Source: Erwinia persicina (lineage in GTDB: Bacteria; Pseudomonadota; Gammaproteobacteria; Enterobacterales; Enterobacteriaceae). Taken from it: DNA of 64,000 bases. Below, in pieces: positions 39,404 to 47,523 of the stretch. Every line of letters starts with the position of its first letter. Position 1 is the stretch's first letter. The DNA is taken from NCBI RefSeq assembly GCF_014838825.1, contig NZ_JACYMO010000008.1, forward strand, positions 78,871-142,870, read 5' to 3'. The translations under genes and the position numbers were made by a program. The notes beneath the pieces are model-generated. The model was given only the letters and a program-made list of their open reading frames with translations, made no database searches and had not been told where the DNA came from.

Positions 39404-39604
39404 TGCTGAATCCTGATATCCAGTGGGTTGCTGAGAGCGTTATTCCCTAAGATTAGCCACAGAGAGCCAATTCCGCATAGTGTGTACCGATTTATGACAT
39501 CAACGGGAGTAAATGTCGCGCAGAGACCGCTTTCGTCATGTGTAACTTGATGTGACAAGCGAATTATGTTTTAAGAGTGCATCACAAAAAAAGGATGCCC
39601 TGAT

Positions 39605-41977
39605 ATGCCACGGTCACTGCGCTGCCTGCTGCTCGCCTGTTCCCTGATGCTGCCGTTATCGCTTTCTGCCAGTCCGGCAGGTGCGTTGCCGCTGATGCCG
39701 TGGCCGCAGCAGGTGGAACTGCCGCAAGGAGGAGGCCGGCTGACGCTGACCACGCCGCTGGCGATCCAGGTGCAGGGTGACAGCCTGCGTGAGGCGCTGC
39801 CGCGCTGGCAGAAACGGCTGGCCCGGCAGACGGGAAGTCCGGTGCTGCCGACCTCCGCCAGCGCCACGCCTCTGCAGATCCGCATCGCCCGGCCGGTTGC
39901 GGCAATCCCCCAGCCGGACAGCGATGAACACTACCGGCTGGTGGTCAGCGCCGACGGCATCGTGCTTGAGGCCGCTACCCGTTTTGGCGCAATGCGCGGC
40001 ATGGAAACGCTGCTGCAGCTGGTTCACAACGGCACCGTTCCCCTGGTCACCATTAACGACGCTCCGCGCTTTCCCTGGCGTGGCATCCTGATCGACTCTG
40101 CCCGCCACTTTTTACCCATTGACACCCTTAAGCGCCAGATTGACGGTATCGCGGCGGCGAAAATGAACGTCTTTCACTGGCACCTGACCGATGACCAGGG
40201 CTGGCGCTTTGCCTCGACCCACTATCCCCAGTTGCAGGAGAAAGCCAGCGACGGTCTGTGGTACAGCCAGCAGCAGATGCGCGAGATCGTCAGCTATGCG
40301 GCCAGCCGGGGCGTGCGCGTTGTGCCGGAGATCGACTTCCCCGGCCACGCCTCTGCGCTGGCGGTGGCGATGCCCGAGCTGATGTCGGCCCCGGGGCCAT
40401 ATCAGATGGAGCGCGGCTGGGGGGTGTTCAAACCGCTGCTCGACCCGACCCGCGAACAGGTTTATCAGTTTATTGATACGCTGGTGGGGGAGGTGGCGGC
40501 GATTTTCCCGGATCCGTACCTGCATATTGGCGGGGATGAAGTTGATGCCAGCCAGTGGAACGCGTCGGCGTCGATCCGGGAGTTTATGCAGCAGAAAGGG
40601 CTAAAGGACAGCCACGCGCTGCAGGCGTACTTTAATCAGCGCGTGGAGGCGATCCTGGAAAAACACCAGCGGCGCATGGCTGGCTGGGATGAGATCTATC
40701 ACCCCGATCTGCCGCGCAGCATCCTGATCCAGTCCTGGCGCGGCCAGGATGCGCTGGGCGAAGCGGCAAAGAATAACTACCGCAGCATCCTCTCTACCGG
40801 TTTCTACCTCGATCAGGCGCAGCCTGCCGCTTTTCACTACCGCAACGAAGTCTGGCCGCAGGGGCTGAACGATGCCGACCGTATCGGCGAGGGGGAGGTG
40901 GCTCAGAGCTGGCAGTTTACGCTGCCCCGGCTGAAGGGCAATCCGCTGAAAGGTAGCGTAACGCTGATTGACGGGCGGGGAGGATGGCGTGGTTTTATCG
41001 ACTTCGACGGGCGTTCACGCCGCATGGTGCGCGAGATCCGCTGGCTCTCTCCCACCCAGTTTACCTTCCGCGTTGACAGCTGGATGGGGGAGCTGCGTCC
41101 GGTGCTGACCCTGGCCGGCGACACGATGAGCGGCTACTGGCGCATTGGTAACGTGCGTTATCCAACGGTGGGCAGCCGGCTGGCACAGACCCCGGCGGGG
41201 ATCCGGCCTGCACTACCGGATGACGCGCAGCTGCACAACAATCTGCTGGGCGGGGAAGCGGCGCTGTGGAGTGAAATGGTTGATGAGAACGTGATTGATG
41301 TGCGGCTGTGGCCCCGGGCATTTGTGGTGGCCGAGCGGCTGTGGTCGGCCTCGGACGTCACTGACGAGCAGAACATGTATCAGCGCCTGGCGGCGGTAGA
41401 CAGCTGGTCAGCGGTTTCGGTGGGGTTGCAGCAGCACGCAGAAACACAGCTGCAGATGATGCGCCTGGCCAACAGCAGCGACACGGTTGCGCTGCAAATC
41501 TTTGCCCAGGCGCTGGAGCCGGCGCAGTTTTACACCCGCCAGCATCTGAAATACCAGGCCGGGCATTACACCCAGGCCGAACCGCTCAACCGGCTGGCGG
41601 ATGTGTTGCCCAGCGAGAGCAACAACGTGCGTGAACTGGATCGTCAGGTAGACGCACTGATTGCCAATCGGGGGAAACGCCTGGCGGCGCTGGCCATCCG
41701 GCGTCAGCTTGAGCAGTGGCGGCAGAATATTCCCCAGGTCGCTCCGGTGCTGGCACAAAGTCCCCAGCTGCGGCCGCTGATGCCGGTTGCCGAACAGGTT
41801 GAGGAGATCAGTCAGATGGGCCTGTCGCTACTGGAGGCGATAGAACAGGATCGCACGTTTGGCGCACGCGAAGTGGCCAGAATGCATCAGCGCCTGGATC
41901 AGGCGGCGCTGACCCAGGATGAAGTGGTGATCGCGCTGGTCTATCCAATCGAAAAGCTGTTACGTTACGGAAAATAG
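39605..41977 (+). CDS. secreted GH20 beta-N-acetylhexosaminidase
   Basis: Exported glycosidase of 790 residues that removes terminal N-acetylglucosamine from chitooligosaccharides or similar glycans, probably in the periplasm. A signal peptide covers about 1-27. The GH20b domain spans about 30-150. The catalytic barrel starts at FPWRGILIDSARHFLP (156-171), with HWHLTDDQGWR (191-201), PEIDFPGHA (241-249) and the catalytic pair Asp311-Glu312 in HIGGDEVD. Between NEVWPQGLND (about 424) and LLGGEAALWSE (about 547) lies an insertion of about 115 residues rich in beta strands. The C-terminal 200 residues are helical. It occupies the place of treB, treR and mgtA in E. coli. Chb-type or broad-spectrum chitobiase are the alternatives. 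Confidence 0.9.
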   Translation: MPRSLRCLLLACSLMLPLSLSASPAGALPLMPWPQQVELPQGGGRLTLTTPLAIQVQGDSLREALPRWQKRLARQTGSPVLPTSASATPLQIRIARPVAAIPQPDSDEHYRLVVSADGIVLEAATRFGAMRGMETLLQLVHNGTVPLVTINDAPRFPWRGILIDSARHFLPIDTLKRQIDGIAAAKMNVFHWHLTDDQGWRFASTHYPQLQEKASDGLWYSQQQMREIVSYAASRGVRVVPEIDFPGHASALAVAMPELMSAPGPYQMERGWGVFKPLLDPTREQVYQFIDTLVGEVAAIFPDPYLHIGGDEVDASQWNASASIREFMQQKGLKDSHALQAYFNQRVEAILEKHQRRMAGWDEIYHPDLPRSILIQSWRGQDALGEAAKNNYRSILSTGFYLDQAQPAAFHYRNEVWPQGLNDADRIGEGEVAQSWQFTLPRLKGNPLKGSVTLIDGRGGWRGFIDFDGRSRRMVREIRWLSPTQFTFRVDSWMGELRPVLTLAGDTMSGYWRIGNVRYPTVGSRLAQTPAGIRPALPDDAQLHNNLLGGEAALWSEMVDENVIDVRLWPRAFVVAERLWSASDVTDEQNMYQRLAAVDSWSAVSVGLQQHAETQLQMMRLANSSDTVALQIFAQALEPAQFYTRQHLKYQAGHYTQAEPLNRLADVLPSESNNVRELDRQVDALIANRGKRLAALAIRRQLEQWRQNIPQVAPVLAQSPQLRPLMPVAEQVEEISQMGLSLLEAIEQDRTFGAREVARMHQRLDQAALTQDEVVIALVYPIEKLLRYGK

Positions 41978-42015
41978 CCAGGAAGGGGCGATCGCCCCTT
42001 CCTGTCGCGCGTCGG

Positions 42016-42402
42016 TTAACGACGAACGGCAATCGCCTCGATTTCAATCTTCACATCTTTCGGCAGACGCGCCACTTCCACACACGAACGCGCCGGGAAG
42101 GCGGCCTGGTGTTCGGTGAAGAACGCTTCATAGGTGGCGTTCACCGTGGCGAAGTCGTTCAGATCCTTCACAAAAACCGTGGTCTTGACGATGTCACCCA
42201 CTTTCAGGCCTGCAGCTTCAACAATGGCCTGCACGTTCTCCAGCGACTGGCGTGCCTGAGCGGCGATATCTTCTGCCACTGCGCCGGTTTTCGGATCAAC
42301 CGGGATCTGGCCTGAAGTGATGATCATGCTGCCAAGATCGACCCCCTGAACGTAAGGACCGATAGCCGCTGGCGCGTTTTCCGTACTGATTTCGCGAGAC
42401 AT
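42016..42402 (-). CDS. ridA: 2-iminobutanoate/2-iminopropanoate deaminase RidA
   Basis: Hydrolyses reactive imines released by PLP enzymes such as threonine dehydratase. It has 128 residues, as in E. coli, with ENAPAAIGPYVQGVDLGSMIITSGQIPVDPKTG, AAGLKVGDIVKTTVFVKDL and the active-site Arg in PARSCVEVARLPKDVKIEIEAIA. It is downstream of pyrBI on the same strand, the order known in enterobacteria. Confidence 0.96.
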   Translation of the reverse strand: MSREISTENAPAAIGPYVQGVDLGSMIITSGQIPVDPKTGAVAEDIAAQARQSLENVQAIVEAAGLKVGDIVKTTVFVKDLNDFATVNATYEAFFTEHQAAFPARSCVEVARLPKDVKIEIEAIAVRR

Positions 42403-42465
42403 AATTTCTCCTGAATGTGTCTGATAAGAGGGGACAGCCCATCCTGCCCACCGGGGCGGCGAAAT

Positions 42466-42487
42466 GCAAACGGCTTTAGCCGTTTGC
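42466..42487 (-). terminator. hairpin overlapping the pyrI stop codon
   Basis: Nine-base perfect stem GCAAACGGC / GCCGTTTGC with loop TAAA; the loop is the pyrI stop codon. A short T-containing run follows on the minus strand. It may end pyrBI mRNA; ribosomes finishing pyrI would open it. Confidence 0.55.
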
Positions 42488-42940
42488 CATCACCACATAG
42501 TGCGCGAACTCTTTCTCGCAGTATTTGCATTTCAGGTGCAGTTCATCCTGGCGCTGCTTCACCGCAAAGCTGGAGAACACGGGTTCCGTCCGGCTAATGC
42601 AGTTGCTGTTCGGGCAGGTGAGCACGCGGTCAATACGATCCGGCAGCGTCGGGGCAATCTTCGCCACCACGTTGTAATCATCAATGCGGTTGACCGTGGC
42701 GTGCGGGGCATAGACCGCCAGCTGGTTGATCTGGTCATCGGTCAGGAAGGTGTTTTCGATCTTGATCAAATCCTTACGTCCCAGCTCACCGGAGGGCAGG
42801 TTCAGGCCGATGGTAATACGCTGGTCGGTTTCCGTCAGGCGGAACAGGGACAGCAGCTTAAAGCCCACCTGCGCCGGGATATGGTCAATCACCGTGCCGC
42901 GCTTGATCGCCTCAACCTGTAATTTATTATCTTGCGTCAT
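42476..42940 (-). CDS. pyrI: aspartate carbamoyltransferase regulatory subunit PyrI
   Basis: Allosteric subunit of aspartate transcarbamoylase that binds CTP/UTP and ATP. The 154 residues are close to the E. coli length (153). The N-terminal nucleotide domain has [18 protein letters not shown]; the zinc domain has CPNSNC and CKYC. It lies 12 bases after the pyrB stop and is cotranscribed. Its stop codon lies in a hairpin loop. Confidence 0.97.
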   Translation of the reverse strand: MTQDNKLQVEAIKRGTVIDHIPAQVGFKLLSLFRLTETDQRITIGLNLPSGELGRKDLIKIENTFLTDDQINQLAVYAPHATVNRIDDYNVVAKIAPTLPDRIDRVLTCPNSNCISRTEPVFSSFAVKQRQDELHLKCKYCEKEFAHYVVMANG

Positions 42941-42952
42941 GTGCTTATCCCC

Positions 42953-43888
42953 TTACAGAACCGGTTCGCTGTTCAGTACCAGCGCCAGAAGCGCCTGGCG
43001 TGCGTAAATACCATTGCCAGCCTGCTGGAAATACCAGGCGTGCGGCGTGCGGTCAACGTCAGTGTCAATTTCGTCAATGCGCGGCAGCGGATGCAGAACT
43101 TTCATGTTCTCACGTGCGCCCGCGAGGTCGGCAGCGCGCAGAATAAACTGGGCTTTGACGTTGGCGTATTCCGACGGGTCGAGGCGCTCTTTCTGCACGC
43201 GGGTCATATACAGAATGTCCACCTGCGGCACCACTTCTTCAATGCTGTCGTGGCGCGTCCAGACAATGCCTTTTTCGTCGAGCATGTCGGTAATGTAGGC
43301 TGGCATCGCCAGCGCATCCGGTGCGATAAAGTAGAAGCGGTTGCCCTCGAACTTCGCCAGCGCCTGGGTCAGAGAATGCACGGTACGGCCATATTTCAGG
43401 TCCCCGACCATCGCCACGCTGAGGTTGCTCAGGCGGCCCTGGGTTTCCTGCAGGGTAAACAGATCAAGCAGCGTCTGGGTCGGGTGCTGGTTAGCGCCGT
43501 CGCCCGCGTTCAGCACCGGTACGCCGTTGGAAAACTCAGTGGCTAGGCGGGCAGCGCCCTCCTGCGGATGACGCATCACAATCGCGTCCACATACGTGCC
43601 GATCACCGAGATAGTATCGGCCAGGGTTTCGCCTTTCTTCCCCAGCGAGGTATTACCGCCATCGGCAAAGCCGACCACCGACGCGCCCAGACGGTGCATC
43701 GCCGTTTCAAAAGAGAGGCGGGTACGGGTGGAGGCTTCAAAGAAGCAGCTGGCAATCACGTTATGTTTCAGCAGCTCGGGCTGTGGGTTAGCTTTCAGGC
43801 TGGCTGCGGTACGCAACACCAGTTCCAGCTCGTCACGGTTGAGATCGTTAATCGAAATAATGTGTTTTTTATACAGGGGGTTAGCCAT
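42953..43888 (-). CDS. pyrB: aspartate carbamoyltransferase catalytic subunit PyrB
   Basis: Catalyses carbamoyl aspartate formation, the committed step of pyrimidine synthesis. From the ATG at 43888 ([16 protein letters not shown]) there are 311 residues, as in E. coli. The carbamoyl-phosphate motif is [19 protein letters not shown] is the second site, and [12 protein letters not shown] is the aspartate loop. AGGAG precedes the ATG; two further codons in frame upstream are not needed. Expression should respond to UTP through the pyrL attenuator upstream. Confidence 0.97.
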   Translation of the reverse strand: MANPLYKKHIISINDLNRDELELVLRTAASLKANPQPELLKHNVIASCFFEASTRTRLSFETAMHRLGASVVGFADGGNTSLGKKGETLADTISVIGTYVDAIVMRHPQEGAARLATEFSNGVPVLNAGDGANQHPTQTLLDLFTLQETQGRLSNLSVAMVGDLKYGRTVHSLTQALAKFEGNRFYFIAPDALAMPAYITDMLDEKGIVWTRHDSIEEVVPQVDILYMTRVQKERLDPSEYANVKAQFILRAADLAGARENMKVLHPLPRIDEIDTDVDRTPHAWYFQQAGNGIYARQALLALVLNSEPVL

Positions 43889-43982
43889 TTCCACTCCTTT
43901 TGCGGGTCATCAATCCCGGTGCAGCGCGGTGGGGCGGCCTCAGGACGGCGACAGAGCAACGTTTCAGCATTGAAATGCGGGC

Positions 43983-44009
43983 AAAAAAAAGCCCCTCATT
44001 GAGGGGCTT
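43983..44009 (-). terminator. pyrBI attenuator
   Basis: On the minus strand: stem GCCCCTC / GAGGGGC with a short loop, then eight T. It lies directly after the pyrL stop. With low UTP, polymerase pausing in the leader lets ribosomes follow closely and prevent this hairpin. Confidence 0.92.
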
Positions 44010-44011
44010 TC

Positions 44012-44104
44012 TTAACGATCGGTCATGCCACGGAAGGAAAAACGGTGCTGCCCGCCTGTGGAACGGCGCGTCAGTACGGCTTGATTAATGCAGCTCAGTT
44101 TCAT
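44012..44104 (-). CDS. pyrL: pyrBI operon leader peptide PyrL
   Basis: A 30-codon leader reading frame with a strong ribosome-binding site (GGGAGG) 5 bases before its ATG. It starts MKLSCINQAVLTRR and ends RFSFRGMTDR. It ends against the attenuator stem, as required for coupling. The coding RNA has the U-rich stretch CGTTTTTCCTTCC that acts as the UTP-sensitive pause region in E. coli. The peptide sequence itself is unlike the 44-residue E. coli PyrL; only the arrangement is kept. Confidence 0.85.
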   Translation of the reverse strand: MKLSCINQAVLTRRSTGGQHRFSFRGMTDR

Positions 44105-44128
44105 GTATCCTCCCGGCAAACGGGGAGC

Positions 44129-44156
44129 ATTATACGCATTCACTGGTCGGCGGCAA
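44129..44156 (-). promoter_or_regulatory. promoter of pyrL-pyrBI
   Basis: Minus-strand -10 TATAAT (44129-44134) and -35 TTGCCG (44151-44156) with a 16-base spacer, about 25 bases before the pyrL start. A run of bases suited to UTP-sensitive start-site choice was not examined further. Confidence 0.75.
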
Positions 44157-44195
44157 GTGAAAAACGCGGCAACGTAATCGTTTGCCCGGCCTGAC

Positions 44196-45206
44196 TTATC
44201 CCCCCTGCGCCAGTGTGGCGACCATCACGGCTTTAATGGTGTGCAGGCGGTTTTCTGCCTGATCAAACACCACGCTGTGTGGCGATTCAAACACCTCGTC
44301 GGTCACTTCCATCCCGCCGTGCAGATCGTACTGCTGCGCCATCTGCTGACCCAACGTGGTCTGGTCGTCGTGGAAGGCGGGCAGGCAGTGCAGGAACTTC
44401 ACCTGCGGGTTGCCGGTAGCCTGCAGCATAGCCATATTGACCTGGTAAGGGCGCAGCAATGCGATACGCTCCTGCCAGACTTCTTTCGGCTCGCCCATCG
44501 ACACCCAGACGTCGGTATAGATAAAGTCCGCGCCTTTCACACCCTGCGCAATGTCTTCAGTCAGGGTGATCGTCGCCCCGGTTTTTTCGGCCACCTGGCG
44601 GCATTCGGCCACCAGTGCGGCATCCGGCCAGCAGCTTTTCGGCGCGACCAGACGCAGATCCAGACCGGTCAGCGCGGCGGCCTCCAGTAAGGTATTACCC
44701 ATATTGTTATGGGTATCGCCCACGTAGGCCAGCGTCATCTGGCTGAAGGCTTTTTCCGGCAGATGCTCCTGCATGGTGAGCAGGTCAGCCAGCAGTTGGG
44801 TCGGGTGAAACTCATTGGTCAGCCCGTTCCACACCGGCACGCCGGCATGTTCGGCCAGCGACTCAACCAGCGCCTGGCCGTGACCGCGGTACTGAATGGC
44901 GTGATACATGCGGCCCAGCACGCGGGCGGTATCCTTCATCGACTCTTTATGGCCGATCTGGCTGCCGCTCGGGCCCAGATAGGTGACGTTCGCTCCCTGA
45001 TCGTAAGCGGCAACTTCGAAAGAGCATCGGGTGCGGGTCGAGTCTTTTTCGAAGATGAGCGCAATATTCTTCCCTTTCAGGTGCTGAGTCTCTTCGCCAT
45101 TTTTCTTATCGGTCTTCAACGTGGACGCCAGCGCCAGCAAGCCGTTGATTTCAGCAGGGGTGAAATCGAGCAGCCTGAGGAAGTGACGTTGATATAACTG
45201 ACTCAT
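44196..45206 (-). CDS. argI: ornithine carbamoyltransferase (ArgI/ArgF)
   Basis: Makes citrulline from ornithine and carbamoyl phosphate in arginine synthesis. From the ATG at 45206 ([16 protein letters not shown]) it has 336 residues (E. coli ArgI 334). Motifs are [35 protein letters not shown] and [11 protein letters not shown]. It sits beside pyrBI, with which it shares carbamoyl phosphate. Two ARG boxes are upstream, and a palindromic repeat lies in its leader between operator and start codon. Confidence 0.96.
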   Translation of the reverse strand: MSQLYQRHFLRLLDFTPAEINGLLALASTLKTDKKNGEETQHLKGKNIALIFEKDSTRTRCSFEVAAYDQGANVTYLGPSGSQIGHKESMKDTARVLGRMYHAIQYRGHGQALVESLAEHAGVPVWNGLTNEFHPTQLLADLLTMQEHLPEKAFSQMTLAYVGDTHNNMGNTLLEAAALTGLDLRLVAPKSCWPDAALVAECRQVAEKTGATITLTEDIAQGVKGADFIYTDVWVSMGEPKEVWQERIALLRPYQVNMAMLQATGNPQVKFLHCLPAFHDDQTTLGQQMAQQYDLHGGMEVTDEVFESPHSVVFDQAENRLHTIKAVMVATLAQGG

Positions 45207-45225
45207 AAAGCACTCCAGGTAACGG

Positions 45226-45345
45226 ATACCCGCCATATTTCAAGCTGTCTGTGCGTTAGCGGCTCTCGTTCATCCGCATCGCTTACCGGAGTAAGCTCAT
45301 CGTGATTCACGCGTTTGCTGCCTTCATGCAACTCGAATTATCGTG
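45226..45345. repeat. palindromic repeat element in the argI leader
   Basis: About 120 bases with partly complementary arms (TTCAAGCTG at the left, CAACTCGAA at the right), a perfect central hairpin GCTTAC-CGGA-GTAAGC at 45281-45296, and on the minus strand the blocks GATGAGCTTACTC, TAACGCAC and GCTTGAAATATGGCGGGTAT. It matches from memory an intergenic palindromic sequence common in Yersinia, Serratia, Pectobacterium and Erwinia (resembling YPAL-type elements). It is read in the argI 5' leader as a large RNA hairpin. Exact ends are uncertain. Confidence 0.65.
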
Positions 45346-45352
45346 GGTAGAG

Positions 45353-45391
45353 AATGAATTAAAATTCAATTTAACCGTATTAATATTCACT
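45353..45391. promoter_or_regulatory. two ARG boxes (ArgR operator) of argI
   Basis: Box 1 core TGAATTAAAATTCA (45355-45368) is a perfect match to TGAATWWWWATTCA. Box 2 core CGTATTAATATTCA (45376-45389) matches its right half fully. Core-to-core distance is 21 bases, i.e. two 18-base boxes with the standard 3-base gap. Hexameric ArgR with arginine should repress argI here. Confidence 0.88.
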
Positions 45392-45487
45392 TTCAACCCC
45401 GCAGCGCAGAAACTTGTTTTTAAAGGTAGTGGCGCAGAGGGCACTGTGGGAAAATACGCGAAATAACGCCCTAATGAGGAAGAAATC

Positions 45488-45919
45488 ATGGCTAACGAAG
45501 CATTACTGGAAGAGCAGCGTGAAGAAACGCGGCTGATTATTGAAGAACTGCTGGATGATGGCAGCGATCCGGACGCGCTGTACACCATCGAGCATCATTT
45601 TTCCTGTGACAGCTTCGATGCGCTGGAAAAAGCGGCCGTGGAAGCCTTCAAGCTGGGCTATGAAGTGACCGAGCCGGAAGAGCTGGATCTGGAAGACGGC
45701 ACCAAAGTGATGTGCTGCGATATCCTCAGTGAAGGCGCCCTGAACGCCGAGCTGATCGACGCGCAGGTTGAGCAGCTGATCGACGTGGCCGCCAAATTCA
45801 ACGTCGACTACGACGGCTGGGGTACTTACTTTGAAGACCCGGACGCGCAGGATGAAGACGACGAAGACGGTGAAGATGGCGAAGCCATCGACGGCGAAGA
45901 TAACGGTATCCGCCACTAA
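45488..45919 (+). CDS. rraB: ribonuclease E inhibitor RraB
   Basis: Binds the C-terminal half of RNase E and modulates RNA decay. It has 143 residues (E. coli 138), with [52 protein letters not shown] and [30 protein letters not shown]. The acidic tail (about 118-140, mostly Asp and Glu) is longer than in E. coli. It follows argI divergently and is followed by miaE on the same strand, an order also found in Salmonella. Confidence 0.94.
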   Translation: MANEALLEEQREETRLIIEELLDDGSDPDALYTIEHHFSCDSFDALEKAAVEAFKLGYEVTEPEELDLEDGTKVMCCDILSEGALNAELIDAQVEQLIDVAAKFNVDYDGWGTYFEDPDAQDEDDEDGEDGEAIDGEDNGIRH

Positions 45920-45974
45920 TCGCGCACTGGCCGGGGTGACCCCGGCCACGATCCCTTTACCTCTGGTCTGACTG

Positions 45975-46739
45975 ATGAACACCGAACACCTGCTTGCCCC
46001 TGTCCTGGAATTCCTTCACTGCCGTACGCCGCAAGCCTGGATTGACGAAGCCCGTCAGCCGCAGCATCTGCCTCTTCTCCTGACCGACCATCTGGTGTGC
46101 GAACTGAAAGCCGCGCAGACCGCTATGTGGCTGATCCGTAAATATGTCGCGGATAAAGCCAGTGGCGATGCCTTGCTGGCCTGGCTCAAGCCCTGGGAAA
46201 ACTTTGTCCATAACGATCGGGCCGACCTGGCATTTCTTGAGCAGCATAAAGGCCTGTCGAAAACCATTATCAGCCGCGAAGAAGTGCCGTATGGCGATGA
46301 GCTGGTGGATAAGATGGTGCTGCTGATTAAAGAGGAGCTGCACCACTTTTACCAGGTGCTGGAGATTATGCAGGCGCGGGGCATTCCCTATATGCGTATT
46401 ACCGCCAGCCGCTATGCAAAAGGGCTGCTGCGCGAGATTGCTACCTACGAACCGCAAACGCTGGTCGATAAACTGATCTGCGGAGCCTATATCGAGGCGC
46501 GATCCTGCGAACGTTTTGCCAGCCTGGCACCTTACCTGGATGATGAGCTGGCGGCGTTTTATGTCTCGCTACTGCGCTCTGAAGCGCGTCACTATCAGGA
46601 TTATCTTGCGCTGGCGGCGAAGATCTCACCGACCGATATCAGCACGCGGGTGCGTAAAATCGGGGAAACGGAGGCGCGTCTGATTAATGAACCGGACAGC
46701 CAGCTGCGGTTCCACAGCGGCGTGCCGGTTTTAGCCTGA
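45975..46739 (+). CDS. miaE: tRNA 2-methylthio-N6-isopentenyladenosine-37 hydroxylase MiaE
   Basis: Oxygen-dependent di-iron enzyme that turns ms2i6A37 into ms2io6A37 in tRNAs reading U-starting codons. It has 254 residues. Iron ligands can be assigned to Glu/His pairs in KEELHHFYQVLEIM and RSEARHYQDYLALA, with further Glu in YIEARSCERF. Salmonella has MiaE while E. coli K-12 lacks it. It lies 55 bases after rraB. Confidence 0.93.
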   Translation: MNTEHLLAPVLEFLHCRTPQAWIDEARQPQHLPLLLTDHLVCELKAAQTAMWLIRKYVADKASGDALLAWLKPWENFVHNDRADLAFLEQHKGLSKTIISREEVPYGDELVDKMVLLIKEELHHFYQVLEIMQARGIPYMRITASRYAKGLLREIATYEPQTLVDKLICGAYIEARSCERFASLAPYLDDELAAFYVSLLRSEARHYQDYLALAAKISPTDISTRVRKIGETEARLINEPDSQLRFHSGVPVLA

Positions 46740-46798
46740 CGGCGTACCGCAGATAAGGGGCCGGGAAACTCACCCCCCGGCCCTTCAGCCCGCAGTGA

Positions 46799-47302
46799 TT
46801 ACAGCGTCTTCAGCATGGTGACTTCGCAGTCTACGTGGCCGGTTGACCCCATAGGCCCGTTGATATGCACGAAGCCCAGGTGTTCATACAGGCGGATGGC
46901 CCGCGTCAGCGAGGCGGTGGTTTCCAGATAACAGCGTTTGAACCCCTGTTCACGGGCGAAGTCCATCGCCTGAATGGCCAGGCGGCGCGCCAGACCCAGG
47001 CCGCGTACCGACGGCATAAAATACATTTTCTGCAGTTCGCAGATGTCTGCATCGCTGCACGCCAGCGGAGCGACACCGCCGCCGCCCACCACTTTTCCTT
47101 CCACTTCGACCACCCAGAACGCACAGCGATCTGCGCTGTAGACCTCGTAGAGATGGTCAAGGTTCGGGTCAGAGACCGTATAGCCTTTATCTGCCGTCAG
47201 GCCAAATTCTGCCGATACCACGCGGATCACTGCAGCAATATGCGGATTGTCAGCGGGAACGATCGGGCGCACGCGCAGGGAGGTCTGTAATACGGTTGTC
47301 AT
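46799..47302 (-). CDS. yjgM: GNAT family acetyltransferase YjgM
   Basis: Predicted N-acetyltransferase of 167 residues, the length of E. coli YjgM. The core holds [69 protein letters not shown] (the acetyl-CoA loop is RGLGLA) and [21 protein letters not shown]. Substrate unknown. It is convergent with miaE and divergent from yjgN. Confidence 0.9.
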   Translation of the reverse strand: MTTVLQTSLRVRPIVPADNPHIAAVIRVVSAEFGLTADKGYTVSDPNLDHLYEVYSADRCAFWVVEVEGKVVGGGGVAPLACSDADICELQKMYFMPSVRGLGLARRLAIQAMDFAREQGFKRCYLETTASLTRAIRLYEHLGFVHINGPMGSTGHVDCEVTMLKTL

Positions 47303-47403
47303 ACATTTCGCTCATGGTCGGTCGGTTGCAGATAGTGTAATAACATTGCCGGCGAACAGATGCAATGGCGACACGCGGGAGCCGAACTGGTCTTAGGATC
47401 ATT

Positions 47404-47422
47404 CTAAATGATAATTATTTAT
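47404..47422. promoter_or_regulatory. possible Fur box between yjgM and yjgN
   Basis: CTAAATGATAATTATTTAT shares the core AATGATAAT and 12 of 19 positions with the Fur consensus by my count. It is about 100 bases from either start codon. The region is A/T-rich, so a chance match is possible. Confidence 0.35.
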
Positions 47423-47523
47423 TGTCGGGTTTCTGGTGCCATGCTTAAATAGCCCGGCTATTTATTACGCTTTTTATTTTCTGCAATGCAGAAGACTATT
47501 TCTATTTTCAGGAAGAAAAACAA

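Noticed and set aside
37844..39409. A 521-codon plus-strand frame opposite treC
   Set aside because: Complete mirror of treC; composition without domain signatures.
39404..39604. CRP or NagC operator before the hexosaminidase gene
   Set aside because: Only a TGTGA half-site near 39550 is visible; no full palindrome and no NagC-type site.
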